Positions 41,904 through 51,192 of a stretch of DNA of 64,000 nucleotides are shown piece by piece. Under the pieces are notes generated by a model, which saw only the letters and a program-made list of their open reading frames with translations, had not been told where the DNA came from and did not search any database. The position numbers and the translations under genes were made by a program. The stretch comes from Streptomyces sp. TRM68367 (lineage in GTDB: Bacteria; Actinomycetota; Actinomycetes; Streptomycetales; Streptomycetaceae): contig NZ_JACTVI010000027.1 in NCBI RefSeq assembly GCF_014495685.1, forward strand, positions 27,410 to 91,409, in the 5' to 3' direction. The number at the start of each line of letters is the position of its first letter. Positions within the stretch are counted from its first letter, which is position 1.

Positions 41904-42758
41904 GTGCCACCTGTCCGCATCGCCGTGCTGATGAGCAGTCACAATCGCCGCGCCAAAACCCTGTCCGCGCTCGCCGCGCTCGCCGGACAGCGCGAGCTGC
42001 CGGAGGACACCACCGTACGCACCTACCTGGTCGACGCCGGCAGCACCGACGGCACACCCGAGGCCGTCCGCGCGGCCCACCCCGAGGTGGAGGTCACCAC
42101 GGTCGGCACCGACATCTACTGGAGCCACGGCATGCGGATCGCGAGCCGCGCCAGTCGGCGATCCGGCGAACCGGCCTGGGACTACCAGCTCTGGCTCAAC
42201 GACGATGTCACGCTGGAGGGAGATGCCCTCGCCGTACTGCTCGACACCGCACACGCGGTCGGCCCCGGCAAGGTCGTGGTCGGCGCCGTACGTGCCTCGG
42301 CCGACGACCGCACCACGTACTCGGGGCGCCGCGGCCGTGCGCTCGCACTGGTCGAGCCCACCGGTCGACCCGAGCCTTGCGACACGTACAACGGCAACGT
42401 GGTGCTGTTGCCCAGGACGGTGTGCGAACGGGTCGGCGACATCGATGAGGTCTTCCAACACGGCATGGGCGACTATGATCACGGATTCCGCGTCCGCCGG
42501 GCCGGCATTGCCGCCTATGTGACGCCCTGCCACGTCGGCATCTGCGACCGCAACCCACCGCACACCGGGTCCCGAGAACCGGGCATCGGCGTGCGCGAGG
42601 CGCTGCGCCGGATCACCTCGCAGCGTGAACTGCCGCCCCGTCAGTGGTGGGTCTACTGCCTGCGGCACTGTTGGCCGAGGGCTCCGCTGCTGATGTTCTC
42701 GCCCTATGTGAAGACCGCGGTGCGATGCTCTGTTCGCCGCCCTCCCGCGGGGGGATGA
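41904..42758 (+). CDS. GT2-family glycosyltransferase
   Basis: A 284-residue inverting glycosyltransferase with GT-A fold. It shows IAVLMSSHNRRAKTLSALAA, the nucleotide-binding YLVDAGSTDGTPEAVRAAHP, and the metal-binding QLWLNDDVTLEGDAL (DxD-like NDD). The end has FQHGMGDYDHGFRVRRAGI, which carries the ED/GD catalytic base. The GTG at 41904 is placed six bases after GAGGAG; an upstream GTG (41883) lacks a site. It stands 218 bases after the dehydrogenase gene and four bases before the polymerase gene, so it heads an operon running to at least 47.4 kb. Confidence 0.87.
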   Translation: MPPVRIAVLMSSHNRRAKTLSALAALAGQRELPEDTTVRTYLVDAGSTDGTPEAVRAAHPEVEVTTVGTDIYWSHGMRIASRASRRSGEPAWDYQLWLNDDVTLEGDALAVLLDTAHAVGPGKVVVGAVRASADDRTTYSGRRGRALALVEPTGRPEPCDTYNGNVVLLPRTVCERVGDIDEVFQHGMGDYDHGFRVRRAGIAAYVTPCHVGICDRNPPHTGSREPGIGVREALRRITSQRELPPRQWWVYCLRHCWPRAPLLMFSPYVKTAVRCSVRRPPAGG

Positions 42759-42762
42759 TCCC

Positions 42763-44079
42763 TTGCTATTCGATCCGACGACACTGCTGCTCGGCTGCGC
42801 CGCGCTCATCGTCTGCGCGGCGCTCGTCGCGAGCTTCGTCCGCTGGCCCGTCTGGGGAATCGGCCTGTATATCGCCGTCCAGCTCTGGCAGTCGCAGCGG
42901 GACATGCCTCAGCCCGTCCGGGGCGCGGGTGTGAATCTGTTGCCCACCGATGTGCTGACCGTCTGTCTGCTGTTCGCTGCGCTCATCATGCTCGGGGGGA
43001 ATTGGGGGCGCCGGACCCTGGCCCTGCTGCTGGCCCTGCTGGTCCTGACCACCCATGCGCTGATCCGCGGGTTCGGACTCTTCGGCATCCAGACGGCAAG
43101 CAACGAAGCCCGTACCAGTTTCATCCAGCTCTTCTGCGTTGCCCTCTACGTCGCCGTCCTGCCGGCTGGTCGGAAACTGCTGCTCGCGGTCACCCGCATC
43201 TGGATGTGGGCCGCCTGTGCTCTGTGCTGCCTTGCCCTGCTGTGGTGGTTGCAGGTGGGCATCGGCTCCAACTCCGACTCGCTCACGGTCGACGGAGTAC
43301 TCACCAACGCCCGTCCGCTGGGTGCTGACAGAGCCCTGATCATCGGTCAGGCAGCCGTGATCCTGCTGTGTGGGCGCAACATCGTCTGGGGCAGAGCCCT
43401 GGCCGGGACGCTGCTGGTGGTCGTCATCCTGGCCCAGCACCGCACCGTCTGGCTGGCCGTGGGCGTCATGATCACGGGCTGGTTGCTGTCTCGCCACCGG
43501 CAGACTGGATCCCGTGCTGCAGCTCTGGGCGTTCTGGGCTCCCTCAGCACGCTCTACTTGCTGGCCGTTTCCTGGGGAACCGCCGACGAGGTCACCTCAA
43601 GTCTCGCCGCCTCCAGTGAAGATGATCGGACGCTGGTATGGCGGATGGAGGGCTGGCACGCTCTGCTGCCGCAGCTCGACGAGGTGCCGGACTGGCTACT
43701 GGGTCTGCCCTTCGGTTCCGGGTACGACCGCGTGATCAACGGAGCCTTCATCACCGTTTCACCCCACAACTACTATCTGGAGGTCTTGCTGCGCCTCGGC
43801 CTCCTCGGCGTAGTGGTACTCCTCCTGGTGTATGCCACGGCATGGCGCGCGGCGGGAGCTGACAGCGAACACAGACTGCTGCTCCGGCTGCTCATCTGCA
43901 GCCAGTTGGTCTACATGATCACCTACTCCCTGCCCCCCGAGCAGGCCGTGATCCTCGGCCTGCTGACGGCCTGCGCACAGCCGCGCAGCGCACGTCGTCC
44001 CCCCACCCTTCAGGAGTCGCCGTGTCCGACAAAACCGCGCTCATCACCGGCATCACCGGCCAGGACGGCTCGTATCTAG
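42763..44079 (+). CDS. O-antigen polymerase/ligase-like (Wzy) membrane protein
   Basis: A 438-residue protein with about ten to twelve hydrophobic segments (LLLGCAALIVCAALVASF at the start; RTLALLLALLVLTTHALI; AGTLLVVVILAQHRTVWLAV). A late soluble loop contains PHNYYLEVLLRLGLLGVVVL, the HNxxL element of the Wzy_C/O-antigen ligase family. It would join lipid-linked repeat units outside the membrane. The start is TTG at 42763, four bases after the GT2 stop. The 3' end overlaps the next gene by 58 bases, so its last 19 residues are read from both frames. Confidence 0.82.
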   Translation: MLFDPTTLLLGCAALIVCAALVASFVRWPVWGIGLYIAVQLWQSQRDMPQPVRGAGVNLLPTDVLTVCLLFAALIMLGGNWGRRTLALLLALLVLTTHALIRGFGLFGIQTASNEARTSFIQLFCVALYVAVLPAGRKLLLAVTRIWMWAACALCCLALLWWLQVGIGSNSDSLTVDGVLTNARPLGADRALIIGQAAVILLCGRNIVWGRALAGTLLVVVILAQHRTVWLAVGVMITGWLLSRHRQTGSRAAALGVLGSLSTLYLLAVSWGTADEVTSSLAASSEDDRTLVWRMEGWHALLPQLDEVPDWLLGLPFGSGYDRVINGAFITVSPHNYYLEVLLRLGLLGVVVLLLVYATAWRAAGADSEHRLLLRLLICSQLVYMITYSLPPEQAVILGLLTACAQPRSARRPPTLQESPCPTKPRSSPASPARTARI

Positions 44080-45035
44080 CCGAGTTCCTGCTCTCCAAGG
44101 GCTATCTGGTGCACGGCCTCATCCGCCGCTCCTCGACCTTCACCACCCAGCGGATCGAACACCTTTACCAGGACCCGCACGAGCCCGACACCCGGCTCCG
44201 GCTGCACTACGGAGATCTGGCCGACGGCTCCCGCATCGCCGCCGTGCTGGAGGGCATCCAGCCCGACGAGGTCTACCACCTGGCCGCCCAGTCGCACGTC
44301 CGGGTCTCCTTCGACGAACCCGAGTTCACCGGGACCACCACGGGTCTGGGCACCACCCGTCTCCTCGAAGCCATCCGGATGACGGGGCTGCCGTGCCGTT
44401 TCTACCAGGCCTCCAGTTCCGAGATGTTCGGAACGACCGCACCCCCGCAGTCGGAGATGTCGCCGTTCCACCCGCGCTCCCCGTATGCGGCCGCCAAGGT
44501 GTACGCGTACTGGATCACCCGCAACTACCGTGAAGCCTACGGTGTCCACGCCGTCAACGGGATCCTCTTCAACCATGAGTCCCCCCGCCGCGGCGAGACG
44601 TTCGTGACCCGCAAGATTGCCCGCGCCGCTGCCCGCATCGCCCGCGGCGAACAGGCCGTCCTCCACCTCGGCAACCTGGAGGCCCGCCGCGACTGGGGCT
44701 ACGCGCCCGAGTACGTCGACGCGATGTGGCGCATGCTCCAGCAGGACGAGCCCGGCGACTACGTGGTCGCCACCGGCACCAGCTACAGCGTCCGCGACTT
44801 CCTGCGCCTCTGCTTCGAGCACGCGGGCCTCGACTGGGAGAGACACATCCGCTTCGACGAGCGCTATCTGCGCCCTTCCGAGGTCCCCGACCTGGTCGGG
44901 GACGCCTCGAAGGCCGAACGCGAACTGGGTTGGCGGGCCACCGTGCACGCTCCGGAACTCGCCCGGATTATGGTCGACGCCGAACTGGCCGCGGTCCCCA
45001 TTCCGGCCCGCGAGCGTTCCTTGACGGGAGCCTGA
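44022..45035 (+). CDS. gmd: GDP-mannose 4,6-dehydratase
   Basis: Converts GDP-D-mannose to GDP-4-keto-6-deoxy-D-mannose, the branch point to GDP-L-fucose and GDP-rhamnose. The 337-residue SDR has ALITGITGQDGSYLAEFLL at 6-24, IRRSSTFTTQRIEHLY, HYGDLADGSRIAAVLEG, the dehydratase signature YQASSSEMFG, YAAAKVYAYWITRNYREAYG with the Tyr-x3-Lys pair, and NHESPRRGETFVTRKI. The GTG at 44022 follows CAGGAG by six bases and lies inside the end of the polymerase gene. Its partner epimerase/reductase is at 36820. Confidence 0.93.
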   Translation: MSDKTALITGITGQDGSYLAEFLLSKGYLVHGLIRRSSTFTTQRIEHLYQDPHEPDTRLRLHYGDLADGSRIAAVLEGIQPDEVYHLAAQSHVRVSFDEPEFTGTTTGLGTTRLLEAIRMTGLPCRFYQASSSEMFGTTAPPQSEMSPFHPRSPYAAAKVYAYWITRNYREAYGVHAVNGILFNHESPRRGETFVTRKIARAAARIARGEQAVLHLGNLEARRDWGYAPEYVDAMWRMLQQDEPGDYVVATGTSYSVRDFLRLCFEHAGLDWERHIRFDERYLRPSEVPDLVGDASKAERELGWRATVHAPELARIMVDAELAAVPIPARERSLTGA

Positions 45036-45038
45036 GCG

Positions 45039-45932
45039 ATGACCACCACCGCCGTCCCGCAGCTGAGCCATGTCAAGCCCGTGCTGCGCGGTGCCCGTGA
45101 CCTGCTGATGCGATCGCGGACCTTTCAGCGGGCAGTACGGGCCGGAACCGTACGTGGCCATGTGCCGCTCACCGTCTGGCAGCATCTGCGCCCCACCGGC
45201 GTCTGGCAGCTGCACGCACCCGACGGCAGCACATTCCACTACTACTGCGGCCCGGACGACGTACTCGCCGGGCCGGTGGTCTGGACGGATCTGCGGCTGT
45301 GGGAGGAGGCCACCCACCCGCTCTTCTACCGGCTCGCCCGCACCGCGCGCGGTTTCCTGGACGCCGGAGCCTACGCCGGCCTGTACACCCTGCTGGCCTG
45401 CCAGGCCAACCCGCGGCTGCACGCCATCTCGGTCGAGCCCAACCCGGTCGCGGCCCGGATGCTGCGCCGCAATCTCGACGTCAACGGCTTCGGGAACCGG
45501 GTGCAGGTCGTCGGCAAAGCGCTGTCGGATGCTCCGGGTCAGGCCCGTCTCACCGTGCAGGAGCGCATCACCACAGCCACCCTGCGCGGCGACGCGGCAA
45601 ACCCGGGGCGCCACAGCGTGGACGTGGAAGTGTCCACGGCAGACATGGCAGTCGGCGACCGGCCCATCGACCTGGTGAAGATCGATGTCGAGGGACTGGA
45701 GCCGGAAGTTCTGCGCGGCATGGCCAAGACGCTCGCCGCCCACCGGCCCATCGTGATCGCCGAGTGTCTCGACCGGCCCGCGTTGGACCGGCTGCGCGCC
45801 ACCGCCGCCGAACTCGGCTACCACCACGTCCACCATCTTGCTCCGCAGGGCCCGGTCCCCGTATCGCCCGGGTTCGCGCCTCCCCGACGCCACCAGAACT
45901 TCCTCCTCAGCACCGGACCCTTTCCGACATGA
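45039..45932 (+). CDS. FkbM-family methyltransferase (copy 2)
   Basis: A 297-residue methyltransferase, same length and order as the product of 38086-38979. It has FLDAGAYAGLYTLLACQANP (SAM motif), ISVEPNPVAARMLRRNLDVN and DLVKIDVEGLEPEVLRGMAK. The start ATG at 45039 lies three bases after the dehydratase stop. The stop TGA overlaps the ATG of the flippase gene (ATGA). It is part of the operon 41904-47407 and should modify a sugar of the repeat unit. Confidence 0.87.
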   Translation: MTTTAVPQLSHVKPVLRGARDLLMRSRTFQRAVRAGTVRGHVPLTVWQHLRPTGVWQLHAPDGSTFHYYCGPDDVLAGPVVWTDLRLWEEATHPLFYRLARTARGFLDAGAYAGLYTLLACQANPRLHAISVEPNPVAARMLRRNLDVNGFGNRVQVVGKALSDAPGQARLTVQERITTATLRGDAANPGRHSVDVEVSTADMAVGDRPIDLVKIDVEGLEPEVLRGMAKTLAAHRPIVIAECLDRPALDRLRATAAELGYHHVHHLAPQGPVPVSPGFAPPRRHQNFLLSTGPFPT

Positions 45933-47407
45933 CCAGCGCCCCGGAGTCCGCACGCCGCATCACCTCAGTGCTGAGCTGGAACTACGGCGGAGCCGCCCTA
46001 TCCGTCTTACTGCAGCTCGGCTACACGGCTTGGACCGCGCGTGCTGCGCCGCACACCGCCTTCGGCAGCTATGCGATCGCCCTTACGCTGGCACAGCTAC
46101 CCGGCCTGTTCGCCACGGCGGGCCTGGCGACCTGCGTCCTGCGTGCCGAACAGCTCACCCGCGGCCTCCTCCGCTCGGCCCTCCGGCTTTCGCTGTTGAC
46201 CGGTGTCGCCTGCTGGGCGGTCATCGAGGTTGCGGCCCCTTGGTGCGCGGCGATGTGGCGGATGCCTGAAGTAACGTCACTGCTCCGGCTGTTGGGCTGC
46301 CAGTATTTGGCGGCGCCTGCGGGCTGTGTGCTGGTGTCCGCGCTGCGCCGGGTCGGCCGGCCGGGGCGCGCGGCGGTTGCCGAATTCACCGGGCAAGCGG
46401 TCGGCTGCACGGCCGCGGCCGTCATGCTCGGTCGCACCGGCTCCCCGGCCGCCCTGGCCCTGGCCATTCCGGTCGCGGCGTTCATCACCCTCGCCCTCGC
46501 CGCGTGCGGATCGGCGAAACTTGGTCTACCACACGACCCAGTGCCCCTGGCCGGTTCCCTACTGAGACTGTCCGGGTTCCTCACCTGTTTCGCGCTTCTG
46601 CGCACCGTCGCGGGCAGTGGTCCGCTGTGGATGGCGGGCCGACTGCTCGGGCCCGGCACGGCCGGGCTCTGGTCCCGCGCCCAGCTACTGTCCGACGTAC
46701 CGCTGAACGTGCTGGTCAAGGGGCTCAACTACGCGGCCGTACCTCTGCTCGCGGAGCGCAGGGGCCATGGCCTGCCGCTGGCCCGGCCCACACAGCATCT
46801 GCTGTACGCCGCCTCCGCGGGCTTCGTCGCCTTCGGTGCCCTGGCCGGGGCTGGGCCCGCCGCGCTCGCTGTGCTCCTGGGCCCCGGTTGGGAAGGTGCG
46901 GCCGCACTGGTGCCTGCGTTCGCCGCGACCGGCGCGCTGCAACTCCTGTACGCGGCGGGGTGTTCACTGGACCTGGCCCGCGGGTCCCGTCGCGATCTCG
47001 TCCGGGCCCAGCTCGTCTTGCTTGCCGTCACGGGAGCGGGACTCGCCGCTGCCGCCCGGTGGCCCGATCCGCTGGTGTTCGTCGCGGCCGGAGCGGCCGG
47101 GCTGGCCGTCGGCCACGCCGTACAGCTGGTCCGCTGGCACCGGATGGGTGCGGCCAGTGCCCGTGCCGTGGTCCACGCCCACCTCACACATCTGGCGGCC
47201 GGGGGCTGTCTGGCCGCAGCTGGCGGCTGGGGCAACACTGTCCTGGGGGGGCTGCCCGGTGCGGCGCTTGCCATGGCTCCGGTTCTGTTGGGGTGTGTGC
47301 TGCTGCGCGGCCGACTGCCTGCCTACCGGGCCGCCGCCGAGATCGGACTGCTGCGTCGCCCCGGCCGAGCGAAGCGGCCTATGACTGCGCCGGTGTCCCG
47401 GCCCTGA
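45929..47407 (+). CDS. Polysaccharide flippase (Wzx-like, MATE/MOP superfamily)
   Basis: A 492-residue protein with about twelve hydrophobic segments and Wzx features: N-terminal ITSVLSWNYGGAALSVLLQL, GSYAIALTLAQLPGLFATAG, a middle LSGFLTCFALLRTVAGSGPL and the conserved LWSRAQLLSDVPLNVLVKGL, with basic loops between. It would flip undecaprenyl-linked repeat units to the outer face of the membrane. ATG at 45929 overlaps the preceding stop. A frame reading further upstream is in the wrong phase with respect to the methyltransferase. It is the last gene of the tightly packed operon. Confidence 0.85.
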   Translation: MTSAPESARRITSVLSWNYGGAALSVLLQLGYTAWTARAAPHTAFGSYAIALTLAQLPGLFATAGLATCVLRAEQLTRGLLRSALRLSLLTGVACWAVIEVAAPWCAAMWRMPEVTSLLRLLGCQYLAAPAGCVLVSALRRVGRPGRAAVAEFTGQAVGCTAAAVMLGRTGSPAALALAIPVAAFITLALAACGSAKLGLPHDPVPLAGSLLRLSGFLTCFALLRTVAGSGPLWMAGRLLGPGTAGLWSRAQLLSDVPLNVLVKGLNYAAVPLLAERRGHGLPLARPTQHLLYAASAGFVAFGALAGAGPAALAVLLGPGWEGAAALVPAFAATGALQLLYAAGCSLDLARGSRRDLVRAQLVLLAVTGAGLAAAARWPDPLVFVAAGAAGLAVGHAVQLVRWHRMGAASARAVVHAHLTHLAAGGCLAAAGGWGNTVLGGLPGAALAMAPVLLGCVLLRGRLPAYRAAAEIGLLRRPGRAKRPMTAPVSRP

Positions 47408-47646
47408 AGGGGTCTCCATGCAGTCGGCCTCGCCCGCATCCCGGAGTGGCCTGCGTCCGGTCGGTCCCAAAACCCACTGAGGAATCACGACCTACCCGGA
47501 TGGACGATTTTGGCAGGGCGCTGCGTGGCAGAGCTGAGGAATTATGTACGGCATCGTTAGGATGGCGTGCAAGCTTCTTACTGCTCAGCTCATCCCGGTC
47601 CCAAGAAAACGACAATCGTGGAACGAGCAATTCGTTGGTAAAATTG

Positions 47647-48318
47647 GTGAAATCCGGTCTGATGCTGGATCCGAGGACGATTTTTCAGCTCAAATACGAA
47701 GCCGCCCGCACTTTGGCGCGGCTGCGCCCCGGGCCGAAGCTGTCGGCGGAGACGACTCACCGCGTGCACCTTGGATGCGGCACGCGGCGGGTCGAAGGGT
47801 GGCTCAACTGCGACATCTCCCGATCGGATTTTAATCTCGATCTGCTGGCACGTCGGCTTCCGCTGCCCGACAACTGCGCCGAGGTCATCATCTCGCAGCA
47901 CGTCATCGAACACCTCGAACTGCACGAGCAACTCATTCCACTTTTCCGTGAGATGCGCCGCATCCTGAGGCCCGACGGCAAGGTGTGGCTGTCGTGCCCT
48001 GACCTGGAAAAGGTCTGTGCCGCATATGTGCAGGACAAGGCGATGGAACTTTGGAAGGATCGTCGTGAGCGGTTTCCTAATTTCACGCTGAATGGGGCAC
48101 CCGTCCAGCACCTCATCAACGACTTCTTTCACCAGAGGGGTCAGCATCGAAATCTGTTCGACCTTGAACTCCTCACATGGGCCCTGGGGCAGGCCGGGTT
48201 CCGGTCTGTACGCCGAGTCCGCGAGGCTGATCTGCTCGCTGCATACCCCGAATTCCCCGAGCGAAAGGACGACATCCAATCGCTGTATGTGATGGCGAGC
48301 CCGGGTAGTTCCGCATAG
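47647..48318 (+). CDS. SAM-dependent methyltransferase (class I)
   Basis: A 223-residue methyltransferase with SAM motif VHLGCGTRRVEGWLNCDISR (near residue 40), DNCAEVIISQHVIEHLELHE and FREMRRILRPDGKVWLSCPD, typical of Methyltransf_11-type enzymes in polysaccharide clusters. Base composition is noticeably lower in G+C than the genes around it (for example CAAATACGAAGCC, GATGGAACTTTGG), suggesting acquisition from outside. The start is uncertain: GTG at 47647, TTG at 47635 and ATG at 47662 are in frame, none with a good ribosome site. The 240 bases before it are AT-rich and may be its promoter. Confidence 0.8.
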   Translation: MKSGLMLDPRTIFQLKYEAARTLARLRPGPKLSAETTHRVHLGCGTRRVEGWLNCDISRSDFNLDLLARRLPLPDNCAEVIISQHVIEHLELHEQLIPLFREMRRILRPDGKVWLSCPDLEKVCAAYVQDKAMELWKDRRERFPNFTLNGAPVQHLINDFFHQRGQHRNLFDLELLTWALGQAGFRSVRRVREADLLAAYPEFPERKDDIQSLYVMASPGSSA

Positions 48319-48400
48319 TCGAATTACTTCGCTCGGTCCCGCCGGGGACGTGCGGCTGCGCACCGCTGCCCTGCCGTGAAGGAGTCTTGGAGGAATTCCC

Positions 48401-49558
48401 ATGCACATCGGCCTCACCGGCCCGGTGGACCTCAGTCCTCTGCGCCCCGCCCTGGACTGCGAGGCTCCCCCCATCCCCAGCGGACCCTCCACCGGCTGGC
48501 TGGCCCGCACTTGGCTCGACCAGGGCCACCGGGTCACCGTGTTCGCAATGAGTGACGTAGTGACGTCCCGCGCGATGCTCGGTTCGGGGCGCCTGCGACT
48601 CGTCGTCACACCGATGCGCCCCTCCCACCGGGCACGTGATCTTTTCAGGTACGAGCGACGGCAGTTGGCAGCCGCACTGCGCGAACACCCCACCGATGTG
48701 GTCAGCGCCCACTGGACGTACGAATACGCGCTCGCTGCCATCGCCAGCGGCCGCCCCGCCTTCGTCACCGCCAGGGACACCCCTCTGCGCTACGCCTGGG
48801 AGATGCGCACCGCCTACCGCTGGGTGCGCCACACTCAGGCCCTGCCCGCCGTGCACCGTGCCACCGCGCTCAGCGCCAACAGTCCCTATACCGCACAGCA
48901 CTTGAGGCGGTGTCTGGGGGCGCGCCGGCCGATCGAGGTGATCCCCAACGGTGTACGGACCGACGCCCTGCCCGTCTCCTCTGCGCCTCCGCCCGGTGAC
49001 ACCCCCGTGTTCGCCGCAGCTCTCCAGGGCTGGGGGCCGATGAAGAACACCAAGGCGCTGCTACGGGCCTTCGCCCTGGTACGCACGCAGATCCGGCGCG
49101 CCCGGCTACTGCTTCTGGGCTCGGACCACGGTTCCGGCGGCCCGGCGCAGGCTTGGGCGGCGGACCGGGAACTCACCGCAGGAGTCGAGTTCGCCGGACA
49201 ACTGCCGCACGCCGCTATGCTGCAGCGCCTAGCCGCCGAGGCGCATATGCTCGTCCACCCGTCTCGACTCGAGTCCTTCTCCATGATCTGTGCGGAGGCC
49301 ATGGGCATGGGCCTGCCGGTCGTGGCCGGCCGGCGCAGCGGCGCGGTGCCCTGGGTGGTCGCGGACGCGGGCCTGCTTGTCGACATTGACCGACCCAGCC
49401 AGATCGCGGAGGCGATGATTGCGCTGGCCCGGGACGACGAGCGACGGATGGCTCTCGGCGCAGCGGGGAGAGACCGGGTCCGTGAGCAGTTCTCGCTGAA
49501 CGAGATCGCTCGCGCCTATACCGACTGGTTCAGAACAGCCGAAAGGCGTGCGTCCTGA
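48401..49558 (+). CDS. GT4-family glycosyltransferase
   Basis: A 385-residue retaining glycosyltransferase with GT-B fold. It has LVVTPMRPSHRARDLFRYER, HWTYEYALAAIASGRPAFVT and SANSPYTAQHLRRCLGA in the N-domain. The C-domain has VIPNGVRTD, WGPMKNTKALLRAFALV and the donor-binding E-x7-E loop HPSRLESFSMICAEAMGMGL (Glu residues eight apart). ATG at 48401 is behind GGAGGAATTCCC, a strong ribosome site. The sugar cannot be deduced. It is followed by 1.6 kb of decayed DNA. Confidence 0.88.
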   Translation: MHIGLTGPVDLSPLRPALDCEAPPIPSGPSTGWLARTWLDQGHRVTVFAMSDVVTSRAMLGSGRLRLVVTPMRPSHRARDLFRYERRQLAAALREHPTDVVSAHWTYEYALAAIASGRPAFVTARDTPLRYAWEMRTAYRWVRHTQALPAVHRATALSANSPYTAQHLRRCLGARRPIEVIPNGVRTDALPVSSAPPPGDTPVFAAALQGWGPMKNTKALLRAFALVRTQIRRARLLLLGSDHGSGGPAQAWAADRELTAGVEFAGQLPHAAMLQRLAAEAHMLVHPSRLESFSMICAEAMGMGLPVVAGRRSGAVPWVVADAGLLVDIDRPSQIAEAMIALARDDERRMALGAAGRDRVREQFSLNEIARAYTDWFRTAERRAS

Positions 49559-51192
49559 CTGCGTCACGCCCGTCCCGACGTGCGAGACCGGTCGCATCTG
49601 TCGACGAGGCACGTCACGTGTTGCCCCGTGCCCGTGCGGCGCACCAGATCGCACTGGAAGCGGCGGGAAACCCCCTCGGCCGCGGCCAGCAGACAGGGAA
49701 CCGCACAGTCGGCCTTGCGGGTCAGCGACGCCTTGGCCCACCGCGAGGCTCCGCCGTGCACTACGACGCGCAAAGCTCGCTTCCATGAATTGGAGCAGGA
49801 GAGAGTCACAATGACTGAGTGACCATCCTCCACCGAGCCCGTACGGTTGCCCAGCCCTTCGGCATCGACGTGAGACGGTTCCCCGAGTGCCGTGTCGAGC
49901 ACCGCCTGGTGTCAGGGCATCCCGGTGCTCGCCGGCCACGCCAGGCGCCGGTCCGCGGGTGACAACACCGGTCAGGCGCCGGCCAGGCGGCGACTTGTCG
50001 CCGACCCAGCGCACGGCCAACGGCGCGCTCTCCGCGGCACGGACAACCGGTGGAGCGGGGCGTGGCTCGTCCGCAGTCCTGGCGGGTCCACCGCTGAGCC
50101 CTTCGCCGCCCGCTCGTGGCTGCCGGTCACTGGCCAGCGCCCGCTTGACCGTGTTCTTCGAGATGCCCAGATGCCGCGCGATCGCCCTGATCGGCATCTG
50201 CTCCGCCCGGTGCAGGCGGCGGATTTCAGCCCAGTCCTCCACACGGCACCTGCGCGGCCAAGGGGCGTCACCGAGCGGGCCTTCACCGAGGCCGAAGCGG
50301 CCCGCCTGCGCTCCGCCGGCTGCTTGACCGTCTATCTGGACAGCGACTCCAGCGCCGCACCACGCCGATTCTGCTCGTCCAGCCGTGCCTCGCGCGCCCC
50401 GCATCGCCGAACACTGCCGCCCCACGTTGGCACCGCGGGCGATAGCCAACGGACCTCGTTACGCGTGACACCCCACGAGCAGCCACGGTCAGTCCTTGGC
50501 CGCGACATTGGGCCAAACGGACCATTCTCGGATCAGTGACGCGCTCACGCCCCGACGCAAGTGCAGAAAGAAGGACATTCTGCATTCAGCAGTCCTAAGT
50601 CGCATAGCACCTTAGATTGCCGACGGATCCGCCTCAGATGACACACAGGACGAACGGACACCCATGCACACCATGGTCGTAATCGCGCGTGGAACCGGTC
50701 AGCGCATCGGCCGCACAATCCCGAAGCAGCCGCTCAAGATCGCCGCCAGGACCACAGACAACCTTGGCCCAGGCATGACGAGATCGTCCACTTCGCGGAC
50801 GAGTCCATGTGGCCCGGTCCGTCACCGGCGTCGTCACGTTCGTACGGGACACCCTCAGGGAGCTCGATGACGCGGGTCGGCCCACCCTGGGCGGGGGATG
50901 TCGCGGACCGGAAGCACCGTACTGGGACGGCACGTCAGGGCACAGGGTGGGCAGGACGTCTTCCACGCGACCAACGGCGGACAGCCGACCGGGTGCGGGC
51001 TGACGTCGGCCTCGCACCCCGTAGGGACAGGCGCACCGCCCTGGCCACCGTGCTCCCCGGCATCATCGCCGCGCGATCTGCGGCGCGATCACCCGAAGGG
51101 CCCGGAGGAGGGGACGCCATCATCCGCTCCACGGACTGACACCCTCCCGCCCGCACGCACTCTTCGCAGGAAAGATCAGGAGCCCATCCACC
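49559..51192. other. Gene-poor decayed region inside the polysaccharide locus
   Basis: About 1.6 kb without a complete gene. It contains an IS21 transposase relic on the minus strand. An open minus frame near 49564-49902 (KADCAVPCLLAAAEGVSRRF) may be a degraded protein I do not recognise. A plus-strand stretch near 50780-50850 (HDEIVHFADESMWPG) also looks protein-like in short pieces only. An AT-rich patch near 50560-50660 could be a promoter. Confidence 0.45.
49980..50290 (-). pseudogene. IS21-type transposase (IstA) N-terminal relic
   Basis: Minus-strand RVEDWAEIRRLHRAEQMPIR and AIARHLGISKNTVKRALASD is the helix-turn-helix start of IstA transposases, whose next conserved segment AAKGSAVD appears in another frame a few codons later, so a frameshift is present. 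A further PLAVRWVGDKSPPGRR segment resembles later family sequence. No istB helper ATPase, DDE domain or terminal repeat is visible. Confidence 0.6.

Noticed and set aside
44076..45953. 625-codon minus-strand open frame across gmd and FkbM
   Set aside because: Antisense to two genes with full catalytic motifs.
50634..51017. 127-codon minus-strand frame in the decayed region
   Set aside because: No motif, no ribosome site, and the sequence reads differently in all frames. Left as unannotated.
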